Shown in pieces: positions 16,158 through 26,900 of a stretch of 64,000 nt of DNA. Below the pieces are notes generated by a model that ran no database searches, was not told where the DNA came from, and saw only the letters and a list, made by a program, of their open reading frames with translations. A program made the position numbers and the translations under genes. The stretch is from JAAYJR01 sp964545315 (GTDB taxonomy: Bacteria > Bacteroidota > Bacteroidia > Bacteroidales > Prolixibacteraceae), in contig CAZJGI010000001.1 of the NCBI GenBank assembly GCA_964545315.1, positions 1-64,000 of the forward strand, in the 5' to 3' direction. The number at the start of each line of letters is the position of its first letter. The stretch's first letter is position 1.

Positions 16158-17351
16158 CTAAATCAGCCTTCGCAGTTTGCTGTTAACTGTTAATTTAAGG
16201 TTAGAAAGGTCAACTCCGGTAATGAGGTTCACCCCTGGTTTTTTGCCGGGATCAAAGCTACCGTAAAGATTATCTGACTGAATTGCCCTTGCTCCGTTGA
16301 AACATGCCCACTGAACCAATTCTCCCAGTGATATTTCAGGATAATATAACTGAATTGTTACCATTTCGTCAAGCACAGAAAGTCGATGATTAGATGCCAG
16401 ACTGTCGGTTCCCAGACAGATATTAAGTTTTTCCTTTTTAAACAATGTAACCGGAGGAATTTGATTTTCAATATAAAGATTGGAGTTCGGACATAACACA
16501 AAAAAAGTATTTTCGACCGACCTCCTCTCTTTAATAATTCTTATGTCATCTTTTGACGTATAAGTATTATGAACCAGCAGTAAAGTATTCCGTTCAGGCA
16601 GAAAATTCAAGGCAAAAACGATCGAATTTTCTCCGGTAGGTTTCCAATGAGAAATGTCAATTTTAAGATTTTCTGTTAAATGTTGTGCTATAGAACCAGT
16701 GCCGCTCTTAAAAAACAATTCCTCACTTTTGCTTTCCTGATTGTGTATTGTTAGTATACTGTCCTCTGTTTCTGCTTTAATGGCAATTTTTTTAAACAGC
16801 TGTTCCGAAACAGAATAAGGAGAATGCGGTACCACAGAAGCTTTAAGATTGTATTCATGAAATTTTCTTTCTGTCATGCATGCCAGTTCAAAAGCTCTCT
16901 CAGCTCTTGACGGATGGAAACCATAAGTTTCTGCGAAAGTGTGGTAAAACATTTTCCCGGATCTTTTCAGATCAAGTGTAATCAATGAATTTACAACATC
17001 CCCGACGGCAACAGTTCCTGAGTTAAAAAGCTGAAATTCTGCATTTTCAATAGCTTTTAACATATTTGGAAATTCTCTGTTCCGTAATCTGTTAATTGCT
17101 CCGATGAACCCTCCAATTCCCGTTTTCTCCGGGATTTGCCCTTTTAAAAAGGACAATTCGAGATGACAGTGACAGTTAATAAAACCCGGTACCAAAACGC
17201 CTGAATAATACTCCACTCCCTGTTCCTCTTTGAGCTTTCCTGAAGTATCTGTAATACTCATTACAGTGCCGTCGTCAAGGCAGGAAAGAATGCCAAATTT
17301 CAAAGGAGGTCTGTTACCCGGAAAAATATATGTTGCTGAGATTCTTCTCAA
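16158..17351 (-). CDS. metal-dependent amidohydrolase (cytosine/SAH deaminase-like)
   Basis: The 397-residue protein is a TIM-barrel amidohydrolase: metal ligands in NCHCHLELS (about residues 58-66), VVPHSPYSV (about 175), LTIHNQES (about 200) and LGTDSLASNH (about 312). The LGTDSLASN signature is shared by SAH/MTA deaminases, chlorohydrolases and aminodeoxyfutalosine deaminases, so the substrate is open. No ATG is available near the family-like N-terminus MRRISATYIF; the start is a TTG that overlaps the TGA stop of the upstream lipoprotein gene, which suggests translational coupling. It is the last gene of a four-gene operon. Confidence 0.82.
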   Translation of the reverse strand: MRRISATYIFPGNRPPLKFGILSCLDDGTVMSITDTSGKLKEEQGVEYYSGVLVPGFINCHCHLELSFLKGQIPEKTGIGGFIGAINRLRNREFPNMLKAIENAEFQLFNSGTVAVGDVVNSLITLDLKRSGKMFYHTFAETYGFHPSRAERAFELACMTERKFHEYNLKASVVPHSPYSVSEQLFKKIAIKAETEDSILTIHNQESKSEELFFKSGTGSIAQHLTENLKIDISHWKPTGENSIVFALNFLPERNTLLLVHNTYTSKDDIRIIKERRSVENTFFVLCPNSNLYIENQIPPVTLFKKEKLNICLGTDSLASNHRLSVLDEMVTIQLYYPEISLGELVQWACFNGARAIQSDNLYGSFDPGKKPGVNLITGVDLSNLKLTVNSKLRRLI

Positions 17352-17746
17352 GGATTATCTTTTTTTATTTCCAAATCTAACTCCTCTTTCTTCCTTCCCG
17401 AAAACTCTTCTTCAAGTTCGTTAAGTTTATTCATCACCTGCCTGTACATCTTTTCAAACTTTTTTGGCCGGCTGATATAGAACAAATATGACTGTTCAAA
17501 TACTGAATCCGGGATTTGGTATTTTTCAAGCACTGAATAATAAAAACTTGCTGAATTACTTTTCATCATCAGGCTATCCTGATATTGTCTGTTTTTAAAT
17601 GTAGCTTCAGCAAGATGTATGTCAGTTAGCATATTTATCATTTTATCCTCGCTAATCAGATCAACCGGTTTTTCCACAGATGGTTTATCGCATGATATTA
17701 TCATGCATAACAAGCCGAAAAATAATATTAATTGTATTTTCACCAT
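17348..17746 (-). CDS. DUF4296 lipoprotein
   Basis: A lipoprotein signal peptide ending in the lipobox IISC (Cys19) precedes a roughly 110-residue helical domain with the DUF4296 pattern: MLTDIHLAEATF, YYSVLEKYQIPDSVFEQSYLFY and KFEKMYRQVMNKL. The family is Bacteroidota-specific and uncharacterised; histidine-containing DIHLAEA is its most conserved feature. It lies 21 bases after radA and its TGA overlaps the TTG start of the amidohydrolase gene. Confidence 0.88.
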   Translation of the reverse strand: MVKIQLILFFGLLCMIISCDKPSVEKPVDLISEDKMINMLTDIHLAEATFKNRQYQDSLMMKSNSASFYYSVLEKYQIPDSVFEQSYLFYISRPKKFEKMYRQVMNKLNELEEEFSGRKKEELDLEIKKDNP

Positions 17747-17767
17747 TCCTGTGATCCACCTACTGAT

Positions 17768-19129
17768 TTATCCAAAAATAATTCTGATGACCTCCTCCAC
17801 CCTGCCTGCTCTGTCAATTTTAATGTTAAATTTAGAAATATCAAAGCCTTTATTTAATTTTGGAATTATAATTCTTTCAAATCCGATTTTAGATGCTTCT
17901 GCAATTCGCTGTTCAATGCGGTTTACGCCTCTTATTTCTCCGGTAAGGCCTACTTCACCGGCAAAACAGGTTTTATGATTTACAGCGCTATCGATATTTG
18001 ATGAAAGGATTGCGCAAATAACCGCCAGGTCAGTTGCCGGGTCATTAATTTTTAAACCGCCGGCTATATTAACAAATACATCTTTTGCAAGCAATCTGAA
18101 TCCTGCGCGTTTTTCGAGCACAGCAAGCAGCATATTAAGCCTGCGCAGGTCAAATCCTGTTGATGAACGCTGAGGAGTGCCGTAAGCTGCTGTGCTGACC
18201 AAAGCCTGTATCTCAATTAAGAAAGGTCTTATACCCTGTATTGCCGAGGCAACAGCAGTTCCGCTTAAATCATTATTTCCTGAAGGGATTAGCTGTTCTG
18301 AAGGATTAAGAATCTCCTGCAACCCGTTATTCCTCATCTCAAAGATACCTAATTCATTGGTGGAACCAAACCTGTTTTTATTTGCTCTTAATATCCTGTA
18401 CATATAATTAGAATCACCTTCGAACTGCAGGACAGTATCTACCATATGCTCCAATACCTTAGGCCCGGCAAGTGTTCCTTCCTTATTAATATGCCCGATC
18501 AGAATAACTGCGATGGCATTTCTTTTTGCGAGGTCCATAATTGATGAGGTACACTCTCGTACCTGTGTTACAGAACCGGGTGAAGAATCAACCGTGTCAG
18601 TCGAAATAGTTTGTATAGAATCTATGATAAGAAGATCAGGTTTTATTCTTAATGTTTCATCGGTAATATACTCAAGTGATGTTTCACATAAAAACAAGCA
18701 GTTGCTTTTTTTTGAATCCAGCCTGTCGGCCCTCAGTTTTAGCTGTTGCAGGCTCTCTTCCCCTGAAATATACAAGACAGGCCTGTCATTAAGGCTAAGG
18801 GCGATCTGTAATGCCAGAGTTGATTTTCCTATGCCAGGTTCCCCACCGAGTAAAATAATTGAACCGGGAACTATTCCCCCACCAAGAACCCGGTCAAATT
18901 CTTGTATGCCAAAAGAAATTCTTTGATTATTCTTGTGTATATCAATATCTTCAAGTGTAACAGGGTGAGAACCCTTATGATTCACCTGTCTTTCAGTACC
19001 AGGTTTTTTCTTTTTTATTACTTCTTCAACAAAAGTATTCCACTCACCACAAGAAGGGCATTTTCCCAGCCATTTAGGAGATTGTGAACCACAATTCTGG
19101 CAGGTGTAAATAATTTTTCCCTGTGACAT
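17768..19129 (-). CDS. radA: DNA repair protein RadA
   Basis: RadA is a hexameric RecA-like helicase that drives branch migration of recombination intermediates. The 453-residue protein has the N-terminal zinc finger CQNC-x14-CPSC (residues 10-27), Walker A GGEPGIGKS (95-103), Walker B LLIIDSI, the RadA-specific KNRFG motif (about residue 255) and the C-terminal Lon-protease-like domain ending in the R..EA...GF sequence. The ATG at 19129 overlaps the rfaE2 TGA by one base; a TTG one codon upstream is less likely. Confidence 0.97.
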   Translation of the reverse strand: MSQGKIIYTCQNCGSQSPKWLGKCPSCGEWNTFVEEVIKKKKPGTERQVNHKGSHPVTLEDIDIHKNNQRISFGIQEFDRVLGGGIVPGSIILLGGEPGIGKSTLALQIALSLNDRPVLYISGEESLQQLKLRADRLDSKKSNCLFLCETSLEYITDETLRIKPDLLIIDSIQTISTDTVDSSPGSVTQVRECTSSIMDLAKRNAIAVILIGHINKEGTLAGPKVLEHMVDTVLQFEGDSNYMYRILRANKNRFGSTNELGIFEMRNNGLQEILNPSEQLIPSGNNDLSGTAVASAIQGIRPFLIEIQALVSTAAYGTPQRSSTGFDLRRLNMLLAVLEKRAGFRLLAKDVFVNIAGGLKINDPATDLAVICAILSSNIDSAVNHKTCFAGEVGLTGEIRGVNRIEQRIAEASKIGFERIIIPKLNKGFDISKFNIKIDRAGRVEEVIRIIFG

Positions 19130-19626
19130 CAATCAAGGCTTTTTATTTTATTGATCATTTCAGTTGTTGAAACTCCGGGAACCAGTTTAAGAGTTTTAAC
19201 TTTCCCTCCGTTTTTAATTACTGTATCAAAGCCTGCAATTTCATTAATTGCATATTCATTGCCTTTCACCAACAAATCGGGTAAAATTCCGGCTATCAGC
19301 CTGGCAGGGGTTTCTTCTGAAAATACGATCACAGCATCAACAAATGCAAATGCTGCCAGCAGGGTTGTCCGGGCTTTAATGTTTAAAATAGGCCTCCCTT
19401 TCCCTTTAAGCGCCCTTACTGATTCATCAGAGTTCAAACCTACGATCAGTTTTGTTCCCATACTTGCTGCTTTCAGTAATGAATCTACATGACCAAGATG
19501 AATAAGATCAAAACAACCATTTGTAAATACTATTTTTTCATTATTCTCCTTCCACTTTTTCAATAAGGGTTCAAAAGCAGCAAAGTCTGAATATATCTTA
19601 GATGTAATATCAAATTTCACTTTCAT
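19129..19626 (-). CDS. rfaE2: D-glycero-beta-D-manno-heptose 1-phosphate adenylyltransferase
   Basis: This enzyme makes ADP-heptose for the lipopolysaccharide inner core. The 165-residue protein is a stand-alone cytidylyltransferase-fold domain with FTNGCFDLIHLGHVDSL (HxGH at residues 43-46) and the VVGLNSDESVR-type and PGVSTTEMI motifs (here VGLNSDESVRALKG and VPGVSTTEMINKI). E. coli fuses this to the kinase (HldE); here the kinase domain is absent, as usual in Bacteroidota. The frame is open 15 codons further up, but the -7 box at 19641-19648 makes the ATG at 19626 the start. Confidence 0.93.
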   Translation of the reverse strand: MKVKFDITSKIYSDFAAFEPLLKKWKENNEKIVFTNGCFDLIHLGHVDSLLKAASMGTKLIVGLNSDESVRALKGKGRPILNIKARTTLLAAFAFVDAVIVFSEETPARLIAGILPDLLVKGNEYAINEIAGFDTVIKNGGKVKTLKLVPGVSTTEMINKIKSLD

Positions 19627-19640
19627 TTTTTTAATTGCGC

Positions 19641-19648
19641 CAAAAATA
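19641..19648 (-). promoter_or_regulatory. Bacteroidota -7 box for the rfaE2-radA operon
   Basis: Minus-strand TATTTTTG matches TAnnTTTG and lies 15 bases before the ATG at 19626, so the leader would be under ten bases. Confidence 0.5.
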
Positions 19649-19730
19649 CAAAACGAAAACGGAATCTTCAAGCATAATATTTTTTCTCAAGCCTTCAAAG
19701 TCGTGAAATAATATACCTATTATTAAATTG

Positions 19731-20915
19731 TTATTTTTTTAAAATAATCCTGAAGGTAGTCCCTTTTCCCGTCTCTGACCATTTAACGAATATTTTACCT
19801 TTATGATAATTTTCAATAATACGTTTGGCAAGAGAAAGACCCAATCCCCAACCTCTCTTTTTTGTAGAGTATCCGGGATTAAATACGATCTTAAACTGGG
19901 ATTTACTTATCCCTTTACCTGTATCAGTAATATCTATAATAACATTTCCCTCATTCTCTTTCAAACCAATTGTTATTGTACCATGGTTCTGAATAGCATC
20001 TATCGCGTTTTTGCATAAATTTTCTATGACCCATGAAAACAGTGCAGCATTGAGAGGAATTTCTATGTTTGTAAATTCATTAAAATCAGATATAAATTTT
20101 ATTTTCTCTGATGACCGGGTTTCAAGATAACTTATTGTTGAATTCAGTACATCAACAATATTTGTTTTAATCAGTTCGGGTTTAGAACCTATTTTGGAGA
20201 AACGTTCAGTAATTTTTTCGAGTCGTTGGGCATCTTTTTCAAACTCTTTTACAAGGTTCAGGTCAACATTCTGGAGTTTCAATATTTCAATCCAGGCCAT
20301 CAGTGATGAAATCGGTGTTCCAAGTTGATGTGCCGTTTCTTTAGCCATTCCAACCCAAACCTGATTTTGCTCAGCCCTCTGAGTGGCGCTGAAAGCTGCA
20401 TAAGCAGCAACAATAAAAATAAAAATAACAAATAGCTGTATTGCAGGGTAATATCGTAAATTGCGCAGCAGGTTTGATTCACGATAGTACAAAAGAAGAT
20501 AATTCTCTTCCGAAAGATCTATCCGGATTGGTTCAGAATGTTCTTTCATCTTAACCAATTCCTTTTTCAATACAGCTTCTTTTCGCTGCTCACTATATTT
20601 AATATTTGCATCAGAATTTAAGGACCCGTCAGGTTCAACTATCAATACAGGTATAGTTGAATTCTGTTCCAGTATAGACTGAATTAATGAAAGATATGAT
20701 GTATTGAGTTCCTCAATACTTATCTGATCATTTTCCTGAATGCCTGATTCAGCAAGCCTTTTAGTAGCTTCTGCCCATAGTTCTACCTTCTTATTTTCCT
20801 CATTGGCCATTTTTTCAGTAAGCCAGTTAGTATATAACAGAGAAGCCACACCAATAAGTACAGCTACGATCAGAAGTAATATTTTTCCACGCTTTCTTTT
20901 ACGGTAAATATCCAA
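19731..20915 (-). CDS. membrane sensor histidine kinase
   Basis: Two transmembrane helices (about residues 11-29 and 157-176) enclose a roughly 125-residue extracytoplasmic sensor domain. The kinase core follows directly without a recognisable HAMP domain: H-box AKETAHQLGTPISS with His196, N-box ENLCKNAIDAI, and the ATP-lid boxes DTGKGIS and KRGWGLGLSLAKRI. HQLGTP is the H-box form common in Bacteroidota. No response regulator is adjacent, so it is an orphan. It starts with TTG, there being a stop just upstream and no ATG until codon 36. It lies 55 bases after dxs and may be co-transcribed. Confidence 0.9.
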   Translation of the reverse strand: MDIYRKRKRGKILLLIVAVLIGVASLLYTNWLTEKMANEENKKVELWAEATKRLAESGIQENDQISIEELNTSYLSLIQSILEQNSTIPVLIVEPDGSLNSDANIKYSEQRKEAVLKKELVKMKEHSEPIRIDLSEENYLLLYYRESNLLRNLRYYPAIQLFVIFIFIVAAYAAFSATQRAEQNQVWVGMAKETAHQLGTPISSLMAWIEILKLQNVDLNLVKEFEKDAQRLEKITERFSKIGSKPELIKTNIVDVLNSTISYLETRSSEKIKFISDFNEFTNIEIPLNAALFSWVIENLCKNAIDAIQNHGTITIGLKENEGNVIIDITDTGKGISKSQFKIVFNPGYSTKKRGWGLGLSLAKRIIENYHKGKIFVKWSETGKGTTFRIILKK

Positions 20916-20970
20916 AGTGTGATCTTTATGTTTATTGTTGAATGAGAACGGAAAAAGTCAGAAAATATTA

Positions 20971-22875
20971 TTATTTCAGAATATCTGTTATCGCGTGACA
21001 CAATCCTTCTTTATCAATACCACATTGTCTGTACAGATCCTCCTGACTTCCATGTTCAATAAACTTATCAGGTATACCCAATAATTTAACCTTTGCAGAA
21101 TATCCGTGCTCTGCCATAAATTCAAGTACAGCACTTCCAAAACCACCTTTAATAACTCCGTCTTCAATTGATATAATATATTTGAACCTATCAAAGACCT
21201 CTTTAAGAAGTTCCTCATCTAATGGTTTGGCATATCTCATGTCATAATGTGCCACAGAAATGTTCCCGGCATTCATATTTTTTATTACCTGTTGAACAAT
21301 AATTCCCGATTTTCCAACAGACAATACCGCCACATCATTTCCTTCAGTAAGTTTTCTTCCTTTCCCTATATCAAGTTTTACAAAAGGCTTTTTCCAATTC
21401 AATGATAATCCGCAACCTCTTGGATATCTTATGGAAAAAGGCGAAGCAATTTCTTCCAGCTGGGCCGTATACATAAGATTACGCAATTCTTCTTCATCCA
21501 TTGGTGCTGCTACAATCATATTTGGAATATTTCTCATATAGGCAATATCAAAAATTCCATGATGAGTCGGGCCATCTTCACCAACCAGCCCCCCCCTGTC
21601 GAGACAGAATACTACGTGCAAATTTTGAATTGCAACATCATGAATAACCTGGTCATACGCCCTCTGCATAAATGAGGAATAGATATTGCAAAAAGGTATA
21701 AGCCCCTGTGTTGCCAGACCTGCAGAAAAAGTAACTGCATGCTGCTCAGCAATACCAACATCAAAAACCCGGTGCGGCATCTTTTCTAACATAAGACTCA
21801 TTCCGCAACCTGTAGGCATTGCAGGGGTAATTCCTACTATCTTGTTATTATTTTCTGCAAGTTCTAAAAGAGTTTCTCCAAAGACATTTTGAAACTTTGA
21901 AGCTCTTCCCTGAGTACAATTATCTGGTATTATCAGTCCGGTTACCTTATCAAATAAACCGGGTGCATGATATTTTGTCTGATTGATTTCAGCCTGTTTA
22001 AAACCCTTCCCTTTCTTGGTAATCAAGTGTAACAGTTTAGGGCCCTTTATATCTTTCAGGTCATTTAATACGTGGATCAGATTATGAATATCATGCCCGT
22101 CGATTGGTCCGAAGTACCGAAAGTTAAAAGCCTCAAACAGGTTATTCCCCGATAACAAAATATTTTTAAGCGCATGTTGATTTTTCTGAATAATTTTCCT
22201 GGTAGTCTTGCCAAATCCGTCAAGTTTACCCAGAGCTTCCCAAATATCCCGCTTTACTTTATTATAAGTTTCTGATTTTGATATTTTAATAAGGTATTGG
22301 CCTATTACTCCGGCATTCGGATCAATAGCCATGTTGTTATCATTCAATATAACCAAAAGGTCAGAATTGTGTGCTCCTGCATTATTAAGTGCTTCAAAAG
22401 CCATACCCCCGGTCATGGCACCATCTCCAATAACTGCTACAATTTTCCTGTCTGTCTCATTTTTCAGTTCTGCAGCAACTGCCATACCATGAGCTGCGGA
22501 AATTGAGGTGGAGGCATGTCCCACACCAAAAGCATCATATTCACTTTCAGTACGTTTAGGAAAACCACTAATACCATTAAATTTCCTGTTTGTGTTAAAA
22601 ATATTCCGCCTTCCTGTTAATATTTTATGCCCGTATGCCTGATGCCCAACATCCCATACCAGTAAATCATAAGGAGTATTAAAAACATAGTGAAGGGCCA
22701 CAGTAAGCTCCACTACTCCAAGACTGGCCCCTAAATGACCCGGATTAATAGATACCTCATCAATAATAAACTTTCTCAGTTCGTCACATAAAACTGTAAG
22801 TTCTTCAGGATCAAGATTCTTTAAATCAGCCGGACTGTTTATTCTTTCAAGTACCTTTTCTGTGATCTTTCTCAT
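20971..22875 (-). CDS. dxs: 1-deoxy-D-xylulose-5-phosphate synthase
   Basis: DXS condenses pyruvate and glyceraldehyde 3-phosphate with thiamine diphosphate, the first step of the MEP isoprenoid pathway. The 634-residue protein has the N-terminal DVGHQAYGHKILTGRR motif, the TPP/Mg2+ motif GDGAMTGGMAFEALNNAG ending in NDN (about residues 150-180), and the central pyrimidine-binding region FDVGIAEQHAVTFSAGLA. A TTG one codon earlier is less likely than the ATG at 22875. Isoprenoids from this pathway would feed the carotenoid cyclase substrate implied at 36637. Confidence 0.98.
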   Translation of the reverse strand: MRKITEKVLERINSPADLKNLDPEELTVLCDELRKFIIDEVSINPGHLGASLGVVELTVALHYVFNTPYDLLVWDVGHQAYGHKILTGRRNIFNTNRKFNGISGFPKRTESEYDAFGVGHASTSISAAHGMAVAAELKNETDRKIVAVIGDGAMTGGMAFEALNNAGAHNSDLLVILNDNNMAIDPNAGVIGQYLIKISKSETYNKVKRDIWEALGKLDGFGKTTRKIIQKNQHALKNILLSGNNLFEAFNFRYFGPIDGHDIHNLIHVLNDLKDIKGPKLLHLITKKGKGFKQAEINQTKYHAPGLFDKVTGLIIPDNCTQGRASKFQNVFGETLLELAENNNKIVGITPAMPTGCGMSLMLEKMPHRVFDVGIAEQHAVTFSAGLATQGLIPFCNIYSSFMQRAYDQVIHDVAIQNLHVVFCLDRGGLVGEDGPTHHGIFDIAYMRNIPNMIVAAPMDEEELRNLMYTAQLEEIASPFSIRYPRGCGLSLNWKKPFVKLDIGKGRKLTEGNDVAVLSVGKSGIIVQQVIKNMNAGNISVAHYDMRYAKPLDEELLKEVFDRFKYIISIEDGVIKGGFGSAVLEFMAEHGYSAKVKLLGIPDKFIEHGSQEDLYRQCGIDKEGLCHAITDILK

Positions 22876-22894
22876 CAATTTTTTAAAATGATTT

Positions 22895-22902
22895 CAAAAT
22901 TA
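22895..22902 (-). promoter_or_regulatory. Bacteroidota -7 box for dxs
   Basis: Minus-strand TAATTTTG is an exact TAnnTTTG match, 20 bases before the ATG at 22875. Confidence 0.5.
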
Positions 22903-22977
22903 AAATTAATCATTTAAATTCTAAAATTTTAATAAAACCCTAATAACAACAAATTTGTTCAAACAATGTAAAAAAAG

Positions 22978-22985
22978 TAAATTTA
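22978..22985 (+). promoter_or_regulatory. near-consensus -7 box for the OmpA-like lipoprotein gene
   Basis: TAAATTTA differs from TAnnTTTG only in the last base. A TTTG at 22954-22957 lies 20 bases upstream, the spacing expected for the -33 element. The ATG at 23005 follows 19 bases later. Confidence 0.5.
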
Positions 22986-23004
22986 GCCATTAAAAAGTAA
23001 AAAT

Positions 23005-23967
23005 ATGAGAAAAGTAATTACCATTCTGTCACTGATAGCAACAATTCCTTTAACATCTTGTGTTTCAATGAAAAAGTTTAATGAAGCCTCTGAAAGGCTG
23101 AACAGTCTGGCCAGATCAAATGAGGGAATGAAACAAACCATTTCAAAACTGGAAATTGCTAATAAAGAGCTATCAAATGCTTATCAAATGCTATCTGAAA
23201 AAAATAAGGAACTGACTAGCCGTAATGAAGAATATTTGTATGAATTAAATCTCCGGAAACAAAAAAATGATGCGCTTGCTGCGCAGAAGGATGGATTACT
23301 GCGTGAACTGGATTTGATAAAAACAGGAAGCACTGCAGAAATTGAAATGTTATTAAAAGATCTTCAGGAAACCCGTAATAATTTAAACACCAGGGAAGAC
23401 CTGCTACGCGAAGCAGAAAATGAACTTGCAGAAAAGAATGCCCGTTTAATAGAATTACAAAGAATCCTTGACCAAAAAGACCAGGCTGTTAAGGATTTAA
23501 AAGACAGAGTGATAAAGGCACTGACAGGATTCAATAATAATGGTTTGACAGTTCATGAAAAAAATGGAAAGGTTTATGTTTCTATGGATGAAAAACTCCT
23601 GTTTAAGACCGGCCAATGGAATGTGGACCCTAATGGTAAAAAGGCATTGATCGAGTTGAAAAAAGTACTTGCAGATAATCCCGATATAAATATTATGGTT
23701 GAAGGACATACCGACGATGTGCCAATGCGGGGATCAGGTGATGTAAAAGATAACTGGGACCTGAGTGTTATGAGAGCAACTGCAGTAACTAAGATATTAA
23801 CTGAAGACGGACAAATAGATCCTAAAAGAATAATCGCTTCCGGGAGGAGTGAATTTGTTCCCCTGTTGAATGAGAAAACTCCTGAGGCAAGGCAAATGAA
23901 CAGACGTACAGAAATTATTCTGACACCTAAACTTGATGAATTATTAAAAATTATAGAGATGAATTAA
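23005..23967 (+). CDS. OmpA-family peptidoglycan-binding lipoprotein with coiled coil
   Basis: A lipoprotein signal ends in the lipobox LTSC (Cys19). Residues 25-165 are a long heptad-rich coiled coil, and residues 190-315 form an OmpA-like domain with VEGHTDDVPMRG, NWDLSVMRATAV and MNRRTEIIL, the residues that hold diaminopimelate of peptidoglycan. The architecture (lipid anchor, coiled coil, OmpA domain) suggests an outer-membrane to cell-wall tether. It ends 9 bases before the convergent helicase gene. Confidence 0.9.
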   Translation: MRKVITILSLIATIPLTSCVSMKKFNEASERLNSLARSNEGMKQTISKLEIANKELSNAYQMLSEKNKELTSRNEEYLYELNLRKQKNDALAAQKDGLLRELDLIKTGSTAEIEMLLKDLQETRNNLNTREDLLREAENELAEKNARLIELQRILDQKDQAVKDLKDRVIKALTGFNNNGLTVHEKNGKVYVSMDEKLLFKTGQWNVDPNGKKALIELKKVLADNPDINIMVEGHTDDVPMRGSGDVKDNWDLSVMRATAVTKILTEDGQIDPKRIIASGRSEFVPLLNEKTPEARQMNRRTEIILTPKLDELLKIIEMN

Positions 23968-23976
23968 CCCAATCAC

Positions 23977-26900
23977 TTAAAACAGCCTCAATTGGTCATC
24001 TTTTTCCTGTTTCTTTTGAGGTGGAGAATATTTAATATTCTGAAGCAGGTCCTGCTGGACATTTTTTACAAACGGACTTAGGGGAAGAGACAATCTGCGC
24101 CCCCTATACATACGGTGCCTTGCATAAGTCATATACAACAAACGCTTTGCCCGTGTCATCCCAACATACAGAAGACGCTTCTCTTCTTCGGGATTTGTTG
24201 GTGTGTTATATAATGAATAGGGTATCAATCCATCCTCGCATCCGGATATAAAAACACACTCAAACTCCAATCCTTTAGAAGCATGCAATGTCATTAAAGA
24301 TATTGCTTCCATCTTATAATCATGTGTATCAGGTCCGGTACCTACAGCAAGGTAATCAAGAAAATCATTTAAATTGGATATACTCCCGGCAATACCTGTA
24401 AATCTAATCCAGGATTCAGGAGTAAAATCTTTATTTTTGAATACCTGTTCCCTTATCAATTCAAGAAAGGTTACCAATCCCAACTTATTTTTCTTATCTG
24501 AGATATCTTTGAGCCCGGTATTGGAAATAAAATCGTTTTTAAAACTAAGTAACTTATCTGCATGTTCAAATCGGTCAGCTGCAATTAATCTAAGAAAACT
24601 AATTAAAGTCCTGTAGGGTTCTTCCCTGAAAAATGGTATTGTTCCGACCTCCTGATAAGGAAGATTGTGATCTCTTAAGGCTTTAGCAATTGGTTCAAAC
24701 TGATTTCTTGTCCTGCAAAGAACAGCAATCCCGGAAAGACTGCTAATCAAATCACTTCTGTTACCATCACTGACATCACTGTCGATAGAAAAAAAGCTGA
24801 CGCCACCTGTTAATTTCACAATCTGTCTTGCTATAAATTCTCCTTCAGCAGCTCCTGAGGGTTGTTCTGATATCAAAATCCGTAATCCCTCACCTGAGCC
24901 TTCAAGAAATCCGGCAGAATGATCCAAAACGCCGGAAGATGCATCGAGAATAGCCTGTGAACATCTGTAAGACTTCGTCAGTCTAAACATTTTTGCTCCC
25001 GGATAGTCTGTAATAAAACGATCAATGAAGTCAGACCCGGAACCTCTGAACCCATAAATAGACTGATTAGCATCGCCAACAACACACACATGAGATTTTT
25101 CAGAAGGTGCAAGCAGTTGTATTAATTTGTATTGATTATCATTAATATCCTGAAATTCATCTACAAAGATATACCTGTACCTGTTTTGATAAAAATTTCT
25201 TATTGTCTCATTTTCACGAAAGAGTTTCAATGGTTTAACTATTAAATCATCAAGATCAAAGATATCAAGCTTTTTCAATGCTTCTTCATATTTCCTGAAA
25301 AACACAGATTCACTTTCATTGCCTGATTTAATATCAGAAATTTGTTTAACAAGCTTTTTTACTTCTCCCTCATTGGTTCCGGATAATGATTTTACAACAT
25401 CAGTTTTCATAATCTCATCGGCAAGAATAAAATTACCGGATCGACCGAAATCATCATGAAATTTCTTCAGTACCGATAATCCAAATGCATGAAATGTTGC
25501 TGCAACCACACCTTTTGATAAAGATTGCTTACCCTGTATTATCTGAAGACGTGCCGACAATTCCTCAGCTGCTTTATTAGTAAAAGTAATTGTAAGTATC
25601 TCTCCCGGATCTGCAATTTTATTTGCTAACAGCCATGCAATTTTGCTGATCAGGGTTTTTGTTTTCCCGGTCCCCGGTCCGGCAATTATTAATGTATGAC
25701 CTTCTTCATTCACCACCGCAGCATGTTGTTGGGGATTTAATTCCTGAAAAGGTAAATTATTATTTGATAAAGGGCCATACGGCTGTAGCTTCTCTGCTGC
25801 AATAGCAATTTCATTGCCTGTTGATTTTAAAAGAGCCTGTATACTTTCCAAATCAAAATTTATTAATTTCCTTTTAACCGGGGGTGAAGGCAAATCAATC
25901 CGGAAAAGAGGGTTACTCTCATTAAAAAATTTAACATCACCAGGACCAAACACCTTAATTTCTCCATACTCACCATCATAACCCTCTTTTATAATAACCT
26001 GACGGTTTCGCATTCTTCTGATTGCCTCCGCAAAAACTTTTGAACATTCAGCCTCTAACTTTTCCAGAGGAATTTCGAGTAAAATATCCAGTTCAGGGCC
26101 CAGCTTTCGTATAGTCTGCATGTATTCTTTCTCAACTTTAACGGAGTTGGCACCTGTTCCGGTAATTTCGGATAATAACTCTTTCAGAGGAATAATTGAC
26201 CAAAAAGGATGCCTGCGGGGATGTGTATCTATATCATCTCTGTCGGATAAATGAATTATTCTGTTCATAACGCCGACAGTAACAGGTTTTTTACAAACAG
26301 GGCATAGATAATCATTTTTGAGTGTCTCTGCAGGGTCCCAACAAATCTGGCATTTCCGATGTCCGTCATAATGATATTTTCCTTCCTGGGGAAACATATC
26401 TATAGTACCCCCAAAATTTTCACTATTCACTGTTCGCATAGCATCCACCAATGAATAATAATCCAGGTTGGTGTTAAAAATATTAGCATTTCTTCCCAAT
26501 TTTTCAGGTGAGTGGGCATCTGAATTTGAAACGAGGGTGACCCTGTCGAGAAATGAACAAAGCCAGTTCATCGGTGGATCAGTAGAAAGGCCTGTTTCGA
26601 TAGTATGGATATGTCCCGACAGGTCAGCAAAACATTCATCAATCGAATCAAATCCCGATTTAGACCCCAACATGGAAAACCATGGGGTCCAAATATGGGC
26701 AGGAATAAAATAATTATCTTCGCTGCAATCCAGAACAATCTCCAACAGATCACGTGAATCAAGGCCCAAAATAGGCCTTCCGTCTGATGTCAGATTACCG
26801 CCGATATTCTTAAGACGCCGGTTTATCTTTTCTGCCTCTAAAAAATCTTTAACCAAAATAAGATTATGAACCTTCCTTACTCTCCCATCCCTTTTATAAA

